Positions 35,995-44,879 of a DNA stretch of 64,000 bases are shown here, piece by piece (position 1 is the stretch's first letter; each line of letters begins with the position of its first letter). The translations under genes and the position numbers were made by a program. The notes under the pieces are model-generated. The model searched no databases, had not been told where the DNA came from, and was given only the letters and a program-made list of their open reading frames with translations. Source of the DNA: JABFRZ01 sp964631945 (GTDB lineage: Bacteria; Planctomycetota; UBA1135; GCA-002686595); the NCBI GenBank assembly GCA_964631945.1, contig CAZWAY010000006.1, positions 1 through 64,000 on the forward strand, given 5' to 3'.

Positions 35995-37176
35995 TCAGCT
36001 CGGGAGCGCGCGCAGCGAGGGCTCGGTCGCGCTGGGTTGCGGGCCGCCTCCCAGGAACACGCGTTCGACGCGCTTGCCGATCGAGCAGGTCACGTCGTAG
36101 GGCACCGTGCCGGTGCAGGCCGCGATCTCCTCGGCGCGGATGCGCTGGCCCCCATCGGCTCCGAGCAGGGTCACGCGTTCGCCCACGCCCACCGCCGGCA
36201 CGTCGGTCACGTCCACGGTGGTGTAGTCCATCGAGATGCGCCCGACGATCGGCACGCGCCGGCCGCGCACCAGGACCTCGCCCCGGTTCCCGAGCCGCCA
36301 GTCCACACCGTCGTCGTAGCCCACCGGCAGCACCGCGATGCGCGCCGCGCGGCGCGCTTCCCAGGTCCCTCCGTAGCCGACGCTCTCGCCCGGGGCGAGT
36401 TCCTGCACGTGCACGATGCGCGTGCGCACGGACATCACCGGCGCGAGCTCGGGATTGAAGAGGCGCGGGTCCGGGGCGATCCCGTAGGCCGCCGCTCCGA
36501 TGCGCACGGCATCGTGCAGGGGTGCGAGTCCCGAGAGCACGCAGGCGGAGTTGGCGAGGTGCGCCTGGGCACGCCCGCTCGGGCCCGTGAGCAAGCCGAG
36601 CTCGCGCGCACGCGCCAGCAGCTCGGCGAAGCGTCGCGCCTGCTCGCGCGCGCTCTCGGAGCGCGCCCCGTCGGTGGCGGCCACGTGGCTCATCAGGCCC
36701 GCCAGCACCAGGAAGGGGCACGAGCGCAGGTCTTCGAGCACGCCCAGGGCTTCCTCGGGGGTCATCCCGAGGCGGTTCATGCCGGTGTCCACCTTGAGGT
36801 GGATGCGCGCCTTGACGGCCGCCCCGCGCGCGGTGCGCTCCAGGGTGCGGTAGAGCTCGAGCGAGGGCACCGCGACCTCGACGCCCTGGCGCAGGGCCGG
36901 CAGCGACTCGTCGCCCAGGGCTGGACCCAGCACCACGATGCGCGCGCGGATCCCGGCGCGTCGCAGGGCCAGCGCCTCGTTGCAGGTCGTGACGCAGATC
37001 GCCTGCGCGCCGGCGCGCAAGGCGTGGTGCGCGATGGCCGAGGCTCCGTGGCCGTAGGCATCGGCCTTGGCCACCAGCAGGATCGCGACGCCGGGACCGA
37101 CCAGCCGCCGGATCAGCCCCAGGTTGCGGGCCAAGGCGTCGAGATCGATCTCGGCCCACGCGCGCGATGAATCCAC
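35995..37176 (-). CDS. alr: Alanine racemase
   Basis: This PLP enzyme converts L-alanine to D-alanine for peptidoglycan. The N-terminal barrel starts RAWAEIDLDALARNLGLIRR and holds the cofactor lysine Lys37 in LLVAKADAYGHGA. MNRLGM and GLMSHVAATD follow. The C-terminal domain has the catalytic-tyrosine motif SVGYGGTW and VGRISMDYTTVDVTDV. The 393 residues slightly exceed the norm through a 15-residue tail. GTG at 37176 places the first motif at the usual distance. Together with glmM and the c-di-AMP cyclase it makes this stretch a cell-wall precursor locus. Confidence 0.95.
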   Translation of the reverse strand: MDSSRAWAEIDLDALARNLGLIRRLVGPGVAILLVAKADAYGHGASAIAHHALRAGAQAICVTTCNEALALRRAGIRARIVVLGPALGDESLPALRQGVEVAVPSLELYRTLERTARGAAVKARIHLKVDTGMNRLGMTPEEALGVLEDLRSCPFLVLAGLMSHVAATDGARSESAREQARRFAELLARARELGLLTGPSGRAQAHLANSACVLSGLAPLHDAVRIGAAAYGIAPDPRLFNPELAPVMSVRTRIVHVQELAPGESVGYGGTWEARRAARIAVLPVGYDDGVDWRLGNRGEVLVRGRRVPIVGRISMDYTTVDVTDVPAVGVGERVTLLGADGGQRIRAEEIAACTGTVPYDVTCSIGKRVERVFLGGGPQPSATEPSLRALPS

Positions 37177-37207
37177 GCCTGCGAAGATAGCGATGGGGGA
37201 GGGCGGT

Positions 37208-37924
37208 TCAACGCTGCGCGGGCGCGGGGCCGCTCGCCTGGCCGGAGCCGGCCCGGCCGAAGCCGGCGAGATACAGGGGCTCGAGCGCGTGCGCCGCGGG
37301 TAGTTCGCCGGCCGCCAAGCGCGCGCGCGCCAGCGCGAGCAGGACGCTCGCGGCGGGGCGCGCGTGGGTGCGCAGCTGGACCTGGCCCGGCGCGAGCCCG
37401 GCAGCCTCGGCCAGGCCCGGGTGCGCCAGCAGGACGCCACCCCGCGCGCCACGTACCTGCAGTTCGGCGGCGCTCAGGGCGGCTGGCGCTTCGAGCGTCT
37501 CCAGCCCGGCCTCCGTGCGCCGGTAGCGCGCGTGGTAAAAGCGGCCCGCGCGGGCGTCCAGCGCGACCGCGCCCTCCTCCCCGGGCACGAGTTCGGCGAA
37601 GGCCAGGACCTCGAAGGAACCCAGGCCATGGAGGCTCGCGCCGGTGGCGCGCGCCAGGGCCTGGGCCGTGGCGAGGCCCACGCGCAGACCGGTGTAGCTG
37701 CCGGGCCCCAGCCCGACGAACACCCGCTCGAGCGGCAACCGCCCGGCCCTGCGCGCGACGCCGGCGCGCGCCAAGAGGAGCTCGAGACGCACGAGCAGGT
37801 CGCTCGCGTGGGCGCGTTCGCCGAGCTCGGGCGCTTCCGTGAGCACCCGCTCCCCGAGCCCCAGGGCCAGCGAGGTCTCGCGGCGCGAGGTCTCCAGGGC
37901 CAGGTGCACGCCCGGGGTGTCCAC
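37208..37924 (-). CDS. tsaB: tRNA threonylcarbamoyladenosine biosynthesis protein TsaB
   Basis: TsaB is the non-catalytic partner of TsaD in forming t6A37 on ANN-decoding tRNAs. The 238-residue product starts with an ASKHA-type strand (LALETSRRETSLALG) and carries the family signature VFVGLGPGSYTGLRVGLATAQALA. Like other TsaB proteins it lacks the metal-binding HxxxH of TsaD. GTG at 37924 is the only start near the first strand. It is 12 bp downstream of glmM. Confidence 0.88.
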   Translation of the reverse strand: MDTPGVHLALETSRRETSLALGLGERVLTEAPELGERAHASDLLVRLELLLARAGVARRAGRLPLERVFVGLGPGSYTGLRVGLATAQALARATGASLHGLGSFEVLAFAELVPGEEGAVALDARAGRFYHARYRRTEAGLETLEAPAALSAAELQVRGARGGVLLAHPGLAEAAGLAPGQVQLRTHARPAASVLLALARARLAAGELPAAHALEPLYLAGFGRAGSGQASGPAPAQR

Positions 37925-37936
37925 GGTTGGCCCGTC

Positions 37937-39295
37937 CTACGCGCCGATCTCGCGCGCGATGCTGTGGGCGAGCTCCTGGGCGCTCTTGCGGATGTGGACC
38001 TCGTCCGGGCCCTCGACCATCACGCGCGCCAGCGGCTCGGTACCCGAGTAGCGCAGCAGCACGCGCCCGTCCTCGCCCAGTTCGGCCTCGATGCGGTGCA
38101 CCAGGTCCATGACGCGCGGTACGTCGGACAGGTTGGGCTTGCGCCCGACCGGCACGTTGACCAGCACCTGCGGGAACGCGCGGTAGGCGCGCGCCAGTTC
38201 GGACAGGCGTGCGCCCTGGCCCTGCAGCACCGCCAGGACGCGCAGGGCGGTGTAGATGCCGTCGCCCACGAAGTGGTTTTCCGGGCCGAAGACGATGTGG
38301 CCGGACTGCTCGCCCCCCAGTTCCAGGCGCTCGCGTCGCAGGGCCTCGACCACGCGCCGGTCACCCACACCGACCGTCACGACCCCGACCCCGACCTCGC
38401 GCAACGCGCGATGCAGTCCGCGATTGGACATCACCGTGGCCACGATGCGGGCATCGCCGAAGCTCGCGCGCGCGGCGCGGTCGCGCGCGAGCACGGTCAG
38501 GATCCCGTCGCCGTTCACCAGGGCGCCGTGTTCGTCCACCAGCATGCAGCGGTCGCCATCGCCGTCGAGCGCGATCCCGAGGTCCGCGGCGTGCAGGCGC
38601 ACCGCCTCCTGCAGCGCGGCGGGATGGGTCGAGCCGCAGTCCTGGTTGATGTTGTCGCCGTCCGGCTCGCTGGCCAGCGAGACGACGTGCGCCCCCAGGC
38701 GTCCGAGGATGCGCGGCGCGATGCGGCTGCCGCCGCCGTTGGCGCAGTCGAGCACGATCGACAGGCCGCTCAGCGTCAGTCCCGGCACGGCACCCAGCAG
38801 GTGGGTCAGGTAGGCGTTCTCGAGCGCCGGATCGTGCACCGGCAGAGGACCCGTGGAGATCGGGTCGGGGTGGGCCTGCAGCTCGGCCTCGATCTCGTCC
38901 TCGCTCTCGTCCGGCAGCTTCTCGGCGTCGGGTCCGAAGACCTTGATGCCGTTGTCCTCGGCCGGGTTGTGGGAGGCACTGATCATGACCGCCAGGTCGA
39001 AGCCCTTCAGGCGCGTGAGCAGCGCCAGGCCCGGGGTCGTGATCAGGCCCGCGCTCGTGACCGTGTAGCCGCGCGCGGCGAGCCCGCGCGCGACGGCCGC
39101 CTCGAGCCCCGGGCCCGAGCGCCGTCCGTCGTGTCCGACCAGGGCCGTGCCGCGAACGCGTGTCCGTCCACGCTGCAGCACCGTGCCGATCGCGTGCCCG
39201 AGGGCCGAGACCGAGGCCAGCGTGAGCCAGCCCTCGCCGAAGCGGCCGCGGATGCCGTCGGTGCCGAACAGGCGTTGCTCGCGGGTCGACTTCAA
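37937..39295 (-). CDS. glmM: Phosphoglucosamine mutase
   Basis: GlmM converts glucosamine-6-P to glucosamine-1-P on the way to UDP-GlcNAc. The N-terminus LFGTDGIRGRFGE, the phosphoserine loop MISASHNPAEDNGIK (Ser108), the metal loop DGDGDRCMLVDE and the C-terminal RYSGTEPLARVM are diagnostic of GlmM rather than other hexomutases. The TTG at 39295 is preferred to an ATG at 39337. The codons between them have many A/T third positions, unlike the rest of the gene, and homologues begin just before FGTDG. It lies 70 bp after the c-di-AMP cyclase gene; CdaA, CdaR and GlmM form a known regulatory complex in Firmicutes. Confidence 0.94.
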   Translation of the reverse strand: MKSTREQRLFGTDGIRGRFGEGWLTLASVSALGHAIGTVLQRGRTRVRGTALVGHDGRRSGPGLEAAVARGLAARGYTVTSAGLITTPGLALLTRLKGFDLAVMISASHNPAEDNGIKVFGPDAEKLPDESEDEIEAELQAHPDPISTGPLPVHDPALENAYLTHLLGAVPGLTLSGLSIVLDCANGGGSRIAPRILGRLGAHVVSLASEPDGDNINQDCGSTHPAALQEAVRLHAADLGIALDGDGDRCMLVDEHGALVNGDGILTVLARDRAARASFGDARIVATVMSNRGLHRALREVGVGVVTVGVGDRRVVEALRRERLELGGEQSGHIVFGPENHFVGDGIYTALRVLAVLQGQGARLSELARAYRAFPQVLVNVPVGRKPNLSDVPRVMDLVHRIEAELGEDGRVLLRYSGTEPLARVMVEGPDEVHIRKSAQELAHSIAREIGA

Positions 39296-39365
39296 GCCTG
39301 GGCAGTCTCGTGAATCCCGCGCACGGCCACAAGGCATCGGCGCGCGGGTCAGGCCCCGGGGGGCG

Positions 39366-41288
39366 CTACTGCTCGCGTTCCGCGCGCGCCGGCGCGCGTG
39401 GCTCGAGCAGGACCTCCGGGTCGGACATGAGCACGACGTCCAGCTCCTGGTGGGGCACCCCCGCGCTGGTCGCCTCGTTCGACTCGGCCCACGTCCGGCG
39501 CCAGGCCCAGCGCACGCGCACCGTACGACCCACGCCATCCGGCGCGAGCTCGGCCACGTCCACGAACACGCGCAGGTTCTCCTCGACGAAGAGCCGCAGG
39601 GTCCCGAAGCGCTCGATCATCGCGGGCGAGGCCGGATCCGCGTCCTGGGGGATCAGTCCGAGGGTCGTGAGCGCGAAGCGCGCCGTCTGCGACTGGGGTG
39701 GCAACGACCAGCGCGCGAGTTCGGCCGAGCGTCGCGGGTCGAGGCACACCAGCGCGATGTCGAGCGAGAGCGAGCCGATCTCGCGCGCCACCGGCACGAT
39801 CGGGGCCACGGCCGTGACCTCGCCCACCAGCGTCAGGCCCCGCAGGCGCAGGCTCGGGTGCAGGCCCACGCGCCGGCGCAGCTCCTCGCGGTCCTCGGGC
39901 GCGACCCGCAGCGGCTCGAAGGCGAGCGTCAGGTCGGTGCCGAGCTTCTCGAGCTCGCTCGTCGGTCCATGGATCTCGACGTTGGCGTTGGGCTCGAAGT
40001 GCAGGCGTTCGCGCAGCAGTTGCAGGCGCGGGTTCATCGCGCTGGTGTCGATCTGGAATTCCTCGAGCGCCAGGCGGTGGGGCCGTTTCTCGAAGCGGCG
40101 CGCCACCAGCTCGGGCGTGACCCCGGCCTTCCAGGAGTACACCAGTCCGCCGCCATCCTCCCACAGGATGTCGCGCGTCGAGATCGCTCCGCCCTGCCAA
40201 TCGGGCTGGTCGATGCGCAGCACGCCGCGCGCGGCCCCGCGTAGTTCCTCCAGCTGGCGCCGCGTGCCCCGCACCTCGATCGAGTAGTCCTTGCTCTCCA
40301 CCAGGCGTTGCTGGTCGTCGGCCAGCAGCACCAGGATCTCTTCCGGACGGGGCTCCTTCTCGCGCCGCTGTTGGCCATCCACGAAGCGCAGCCGGAACTC
40401 GCGCGTCTCCTGCAGGCCCTGGTGGGCGATGTAGAAGATGCCCATGGCGAGCAGGAGCGAGCCCGGCAGCCAGGCCAGGTCACGGCGCAGCGCGCCGAGC
40501 ACGGCCCAGCCGCGTGGGCCCTCCTCGCCCGGCTGACTGCTGCGGCCCTGCAGCAGGCGCACGAGCTCGCGTTCGAGCTCCTCGGGCGCGATGTCCGTGC
40601 GCAGCTTGCCGCCGCGCGCGAGCGAGATCGAGCCGGTCTCCTCGGACACGACCATCACCACCGCATCGGACTCCTCGGACAGCCCGAGGCCGGCGCGGTG
40701 GCGCGTGCCCATGGTGGGCGAGGGCAGGCTACCCTCGGAGAGCGGCAGGATGCAGCCCGCCGCGGCGACGCGATCCTTGCGCACCACCACCGCGCCATCG
40801 TGCAGCGGTGTTTCCGGGTGGAACAGCGACTCCAGGAGGGGCGCGCGCACCTCGGCATCGATCAGCGTGCCGGTCTCGAGCACGGAGTGCAGCGAGGTTT
40901 CGCGCTCGAACACGATCAGGGCGCCGCGCCGCACGGCTGCCAGGCTGCGCGCGGCCGCGAGCGCCTCGCGCGCCACGCCCCCGCTCGAGGGCTTGACCAG
41001 GCCGAGCAAGGAATGCTCGCCGAGCTGCGCGATGCCGCGCCGGAGCTCGGACTGGAAGATGACCACGAAGCCGATCACGATGAAGCCGGTCGAGCTGCGC
41101 AGCAGGTGCTCGAGCTCCTCCAGCCCGAGTGCGCGCGAGAAACCCCACAGGCCCACCACGCCGACCATCACCGACAGGAACAGCCCGCGGATCAGGCGGT
41201 TCCCGCGCGTCGTGCGCACGAAGCGCAGGAACAGGTGGATGCCCACGGCCAGGATCAGGATCTGCAGGCCCCAGCCGAGGTAGCGCAT
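39366..41288 (-). CDS. cdaA: Diadenylate cyclase CdaA fused to a CdaR/YbbR-like region
   Basis: Residues 1-80 hold three membrane helices. Residues about 100-250 are the diadenylate cyclase domain, with HDGAVVV (DGA at 164-166) and GTRHRAGLGLSEESDA (RHR at 196-198). It makes the second messenger c-di-AMP from two ATP. The usual CdaA ends here at about 270 residues. Instead this protein continues through a fourth membrane segment (272-287) into 350 residues of beta-rich, YbbR-like sequence up to residue 640. In Bacillus that region is a separate protein, CdaR, which binds CdaA and modulates it. The ATG shares one base with the folP stop (TGATG). glmM follows, as in cdaA-cdaR-glmM operons. Confidence 0.88.
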   Translation of the reverse strand: MRYLGWGLQILILAVGIHLFLRFVRTTRGNRLIRGLFLSVMVGVVGLWGFSRALGLEELEHLLRSSTGFIVIGFVVIFQSELRRGIAQLGEHSLLGLVKPSSGGVAREALAAARSLAAVRRGALIVFERETSLHSVLETGTLIDAEVRAPLLESLFHPETPLHDGAVVVRKDRVAAAGCILPLSEGSLPSPTMGTRHRAGLGLSEESDAVVMVVSEETGSISLARGGKLRTDIAPEELERELVRLLQGRSSQPGEEGPRGWAVLGALRRDLAWLPGSLLLAMGIFYIAHQGLQETREFRLRFVDGQQRREKEPRPEEILVLLADDQQRLVESKDYSIEVRGTRRQLEELRGAARGVLRIDQPDWQGGAISTRDILWEDGGGLVYSWKAGVTPELVARRFEKRPHRLALEEFQIDTSAMNPRLQLLRERLHFEPNANVEIHGPTSELEKLGTDLTLAFEPLRVAPEDREELRRRVGLHPSLRLRGLTLVGEVTAVAPIVPVAREIGSLSLDIALVCLDPRRSAELARWSLPPQSQTARFALTTLGLIPQDADPASPAMIERFGTLRLFVEENLRVFVDVAELAPDGVGRTVRVRWAWRRTWAESNEATSAGVPHQELDVVLMSDPEVLLEPRAPARAEREQ

Positions 41289-42415
41289 CAGCGGTCTCGC
41301 TCGCGCCGGGTCAACGCCGTGGCCACGCACACGGCCGCGCGCGCGGGCGCGACCTCGTGCACGCGGTGGATCTCGGCCCCGAGGAAGGCCGCCAGGGCCA
41401 CGCCCGCGCTGGTCTCGCTTCCGCGCTGCGCGGGCTCCGACGCGCCGCTGAGGCGCCCGAGGAAGCTCTTGCGCGACAGCCCGAGACACAGGGGGAAGCC
41501 CAGGGATCGCAGCTCGGGAAGCGCGCGCATGAGTTCCAGGTTGTGCTCCAGGAGCTTGCCGAAGCCGAGCCCCGGGTCGAGCGCGATCCTAGCGGGTTCG
41601 ACGCCCGCGCTCCACGCCGCGCGCGCGGCGGCCCGCAGCTCGCGCGTGACCTCGCGCACCACGTCGGTGTAGTGCGTCCGGTCCTGCATGTCGCGCGGAC
41701 TGCCGCGGGAGTGCATCAGGATCAGTCCGGCCCCGCGCTCGGCCACCAGGGCCAGCATGCGCGCGTCGTTCCGGCCCGCGCTCACGTCGTTGACGACCCT
41801 CGCGCCCGCCTCCAGGGCCGCGCGCGCGACCTCGGCCTTGGTGGTGTCGATGGACACGAGCGCGCGGCCGTCGCGCGCCAGGGCGCTCACCACCGGGAGC
41901 ACGCGCTCGAGCTCCTGCGTCACCGGCACGGGCGTGGCGCCGGGACGGGTGGACTCGCCGCCCACGTCCAGGAACTCCGCGCCCTCCTCGATCAGGCGCA
42001 GGCCGTGCTCGATCGCACGCCCGGCCTCCAGGAAGGCGCCGCCGTCCGAGAAGCTGTCGGGGGTCACGTTGACGATGCCCATCAGCCGCGCCGGCCCGGG
42101 CGCGCGGGTGGCGGCCGTGAGCGCGGCCGCAAGGCAACGCGCCACGGACGAGCGGGACGCCAGCGCGCACAGGGGCTCGGGCGCGATCTCCAGGCGCTCG
42201 AGGCCGGCCGCGCCGGGACTCAGGCGAGCTCCCGCGGCCTGGGCGATCAGCCGTCGCTCGCGCTCGTCCAGCGCGTCGGCCGCGAACAGCAGCACGGCGC
42301 GCTCGGGCGTGACTCCGGGCGCCACGCGGCCGAACTCCACGCGCGCCTCGAGACGGCTCGCCAGCTCCCCCAGCAGGTCCTCGACCTCTCCCTGCGGGCC
42401 GGGCGAAAGGCGCAC
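41288..42415 (-). CDS. folP: Dihydropteroate synthase
   Basis: The enzyme joins p-aminobenzoate to 6-hydroxymethyl-dihydropterin diphosphate in folate synthesis. The TIM-barrel motifs NVTPDSFSDGG, DVGGESTRPG, SIDTTKAEVA, NDVSAG and DPGLGFGK are complete. An extra N-terminal region of about 95 residues, without recognised motifs, precedes the catalytic core, so the 375-residue protein is longer than the usual 270-290. A start inside the region is possible but no better one was seen than the GTG at 42415, 8 bp after ftsH. Order ftsH-folP-(cdaA)-glmM matches the E. coli ftsH-folP-glmM arrangement. Confidence 0.92.
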   Translation of the reverse strand: MRLSPGPQGEVEDLLGELASRLEARVEFGRVAPGVTPERAVLLFAADALDERERRLIAQAAGARLSPGAAGLERLEIAPEPLCALASRSSVARCLAAALTAATRAPGPARLMGIVNVTPDSFSDGGAFLEAGRAIEHGLRLIEEGAEFLDVGGESTRPGATPVPVTQELERVLPVVSALARDGRALVSIDTTKAEVARAALEAGARVVNDVSAGRNDARMLALVAERGAGLILMHSRGSPRDMQDRTHYTDVVREVTRELRAAARAAWSAGVEPARIALDPGLGFGKLLEHNLELMRALPELRSLGFPLCLGLSRKSFLGRLSGASEPAQRGSETSAGVALAAFLGAEIHRVHEVAPARAAVCVATALTRRERDR

Positions 42416-42423
42416 GGTCGTTT

Positions 42424-44793
42424 CTAGGCGGGCGACAGGCCTGGCTCGCCCGCGAGACCCTTGCCGGGCGCGCGCTCCTCGCCCGCGCGCCGCTCGCTCG
42501 TGCCGCTCTTCTTGGGAGCGTCCTTGGGCTCGGCCTCGGCCTCGGGACGCAGGCCGCGCGCCGTGGCGCCCGCCAGGATGCGCGCGATCTCCTCGCCCGT
42601 GACGGTCTCGTACAGGAGCAGCGCCTGGGCGATCTCCTCCAGGGCGCGCACGCTGGTCTTCAGGATCGCTTCGGCGCGCTGGTAGCCTTCGTTGAGGAAG
42701 CGCATGACCTCCTGGTCGATCTCGCGCGCGGTCTCCTCGCTGTGGATCTTGCCGCGCCCGAGTTCGGTGCCGAGGAAGTCCGAACCCTGGCGCTCGGCGT
42801 AGTTGATCGGACCGATCCTCTCGCTCATGCCGAGCTCGCTCACCATCGCGCGCGCGAGGTCGGTGGCGCGCCGGATGTCGTCCGAGGCACCGGCCGAGAT
42901 GTCGCCGCAGTAGAGCGCCTCGGCCACGCGGCCGCCGAACAGCACGGCGATCTGCGCGTGCAGCTTCTTGCGCTGCATGTGGTAGCTCTCGCGCTCGGGC
43001 ACGAGCATCGTGGTCCCCAGCGCACGCCCGCGGGGCACGATCGTGACCTTGTGGGGCGGATCGGTCTCGGGCAGCATCGACGCGACCACGACGTGGCCGG
43101 CCTCGTGGTAGGCCGTGATGCGCCGATCGTCCTCCTCGATCTTGCGCGACTTCTTCTGGCGTCCATAGCGCACCTTGTCGCGCGCTTCCTCGAGGTCGGC
43201 CATGCTGACCGCGTCGCGCTTGGCCAGCACGGCCATGATGGCGGCCTCGTTGATGATCGCGGCCAGATCGGCGCCCGAGTAGCCTGGGGTCGAGCGCGCC
43301 AGGGTGGACACGTCGGCGTCCGGCGCGCTCTTCACGCGCTTCAGGTGCACGCCGAGGATCGCCCGGCGCCCTTCCATGTCGGGCAGGTCGATGGTGACCT
43401 CGCGGTCGAAGCGTCCGGGGCGCAGCAAGGCCGGATCGAGCACGTCGGGACGGTTGGTGGCGGCCACCACGATGATGCCCTCGTCCGTGCCGAAGCCGTC
43501 CATCTCGACCAGGATCGCGTTGAGGGTCTGCTCACGCTCGTCGTGCCCGCCGCCCATGCCGCTGCCGCGGCGCCGGCCGACGGCGTCGATCTCGTCCAGG
43601 AAGATGATGCAGGGCGAGTTCTCGCGCGCCTGCTTGAAGAGGTCGCGCACGCGGCTAGCGCCCACGCCCACGAACATCTCCACGAAGTCCGAGCCCGAGA
43701 TCGAGAAGAACGGCACCTCGGCCTCGCCGGCGATGGCCTTGGCCAGCAGCGTCTTGCCGCAACCGGGGGGCCCGACCAGCAGCACGCCGCGCGGGATGCG
43801 TCCGCCGATGCGCGTGAAGCGGCCCGGGTTCTTGAGGAACTCGACCAGCTCGCGCACCTCGTCCTTGGCCTCTTCGGCCCCGGCCACGTCGTCGAAGGTG
43901 ACGTTGGTGTGGCTCTCCTTGGAGTAGAGCTGCGCGCGTGAGCGTCCGAACGACATCACGCCTCCCGCGCCGCCCTGGGAGCGCATCTGGCGCATGAAGA
44001 TCAGGAACACCACGAACAGCAGCGCCCAGGGCGCGAGCAAGAGCAGGATGCTGGTGAGGGCCGAGGTCGTGCTGCCCCAGCGCGTGCCACCGGCGTCCTC
44101 GGAGGACAGGTCGAAGGTGTTGCGCTCGATCGGGACGCCGCGCTGGGCCAGCATCTCCTCCAGCGCCGCCAGGTCGTCCCCGGGCTCCAGCTTCACGTCC
44201 AGGTCGACGTAACCGCTGCGCACCGGGCCCGTGACCCGCTGGCCCTCCGCTCCGGCCGCCTCCTTCGGGCTGGCGATGGCGCGCACGAGCAGCCGGCTCT
44301 CGTATTCGCCGTCCGCCACCAGCGTGCTCTTGACGGGCTCGCCCTTCTCGCCGGAGCTCTTGATGCGTCGCGCGGTGGTGGCCGTCAGCGAGCGCGCCTC
44401 GATCGGCACGTACAGGTCCTGCTCCATCCCGTGCCGGAAGGCCGCCGCGCGCGTGGTGACGTAGACGCGGCTCTTGAGCTCGCGGAAACGCTCCTCGCGG
44501 CTCTCCAGGTTGGCGTAGCGGACCTCGAAGGCGACCTCGCCCTTCTCCGGGGTGCGCACCTTGCCCTTGATCAGGTTGGTGCCCTGCTCGGAGCCCTTGA
44601 ACTCCTGGGTCAGGATGGCGCCCTTGTTCAGGTACCACTCGTACTGGTCCTGGGAGAGCGTCTCCTTGCGCTCGAACGGGTCGTTCCCGACCACGGCCAG
44701 CACCAAGAGGAGCACGACCAGGACGATCAGGAACGAGCCGAAAGACCGCGAGCGGCGGCTCTTCTCGGAGTCGGGTGTGGGCTGTTCGGACAT
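42424..44793 (-). CDS. ftsH: ATP-dependent zinc metalloprotease FtsH
   Basis: This membrane-anchored AAA+ protease degrades membrane and short-lived proteins, including in many bacteria LpxC. An N-terminal transmembrane helix (17-36), a periplasmic domain of about 220 residues (longer than in E. coli) and a second helix near 255-270 precede the ATPase (GPPGCGKT with Lys347; a Cys stands where Thr is usual), Walker B CIIFLDEID, and the second region of homology. The zinc motif is HEAGH (563-567). The C-terminus is a Lys/Glu/Pro-rich tail. The ATG at 44793 is preceded by a possible -10 (GATAAG) only 6 nt away. Confidence 0.96.
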   Translation of the reverse strand: MSEQPTPDSEKSRRSRSFGSFLIVLVVLLLVLAVVGNDPFERKETLSQDQYEWYLNKGAILTQEFKGSEQGTNLIKGKVRTPEKGEVAFEVRYANLESREERFRELKSRVYVTTRAAAFRHGMEQDLYVPIEARSLTATTARRIKSSGEKGEPVKSTLVADGEYESRLLVRAIASPKEAAGAEGQRVTGPVRSGYVDLDVKLEPGDDLAALEEMLAQRGVPIERNTFDLSSEDAGGTRWGSTTSALTSILLLLAPWALLFVVFLIFMRQMRSQGGAGGVMSFGRSRAQLYSKESHTNVTFDDVAGAEEAKDEVRELVEFLKNPGRFTRIGGRIPRGVLLVGPPGCGKTLLAKAIAGEAEVPFFSISGSDFVEMFVGVGASRVRDLFKQARENSPCIIFLDEIDAVGRRRGSGMGGGHDEREQTLNAILVEMDGFGTDEGIIVVAATNRPDVLDPALLRPGRFDREVTIDLPDMEGRRAILGVHLKRVKSAPDADVSTLARSTPGYSGADLAAIINEAAIMAVLAKRDAVSMADLEEARDKVRYGRQKKSRKIEEDDRRITAYHEAGHVVVASMLPETDPPHKVTIVPRGRALGTTMLVPERESYHMQRKKLHAQIAVLFGGRVAEALYCGDISAGASDDIRRATDLARAMVSELGMSERIGPINYAERQGSDFLGTELGRGKIHSEETAREIDQEVMRFLNEGYQRAEAILKTSVRALEEIAQALLLYETVTGEEIARILAGATARGLRPEAEAEPKDAPKKSGTSERRAGEERAPGKGLAGEPGLSPA

Positions 44794-44799
44794 GGGCCT

Positions 44800-44805
44800 C
44801 TTATC
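44800..44805 (-). promoter_or_regulatory. Possible -10 hexamer (GATAAG) of ftsH
   Basis: On the minus strand GATAAG ends 6 nt before the ftsH ATG, in the 86-bp gap after lptE. The same hexamer stands 9 nt before lon. No -35 was identified. An alternative -10 is TAGTAT about 50 bp upstream of the start. Confidence 0.35.
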
Positions 44806-44879
44806 GTCTGCGCCCGGCCCCGCCTGCAGGGCCCCGGGGCCGACATACTAGTAGAAACGAGCGCGCGCTCCGAGCCGCA

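Noticed and set aside
31671..36458. Very long open frame (about 1595 codons) on the plus strand, antisense to the AsmA-like gene and its neighbours
   Set aside because: Low-complexity Arg/Gln/Ala/His-rich translation with no domain; it is the open complementary frame expected in very G+C-rich DNA, while the minus-strand genes carry clear motifs.
39296..39337. ATG at 39337 as glmM start
   Set aside because: The 14 codons it adds have many A/T third positions, unlike the gene body, and homologues start near the FGTDGIRG motif.
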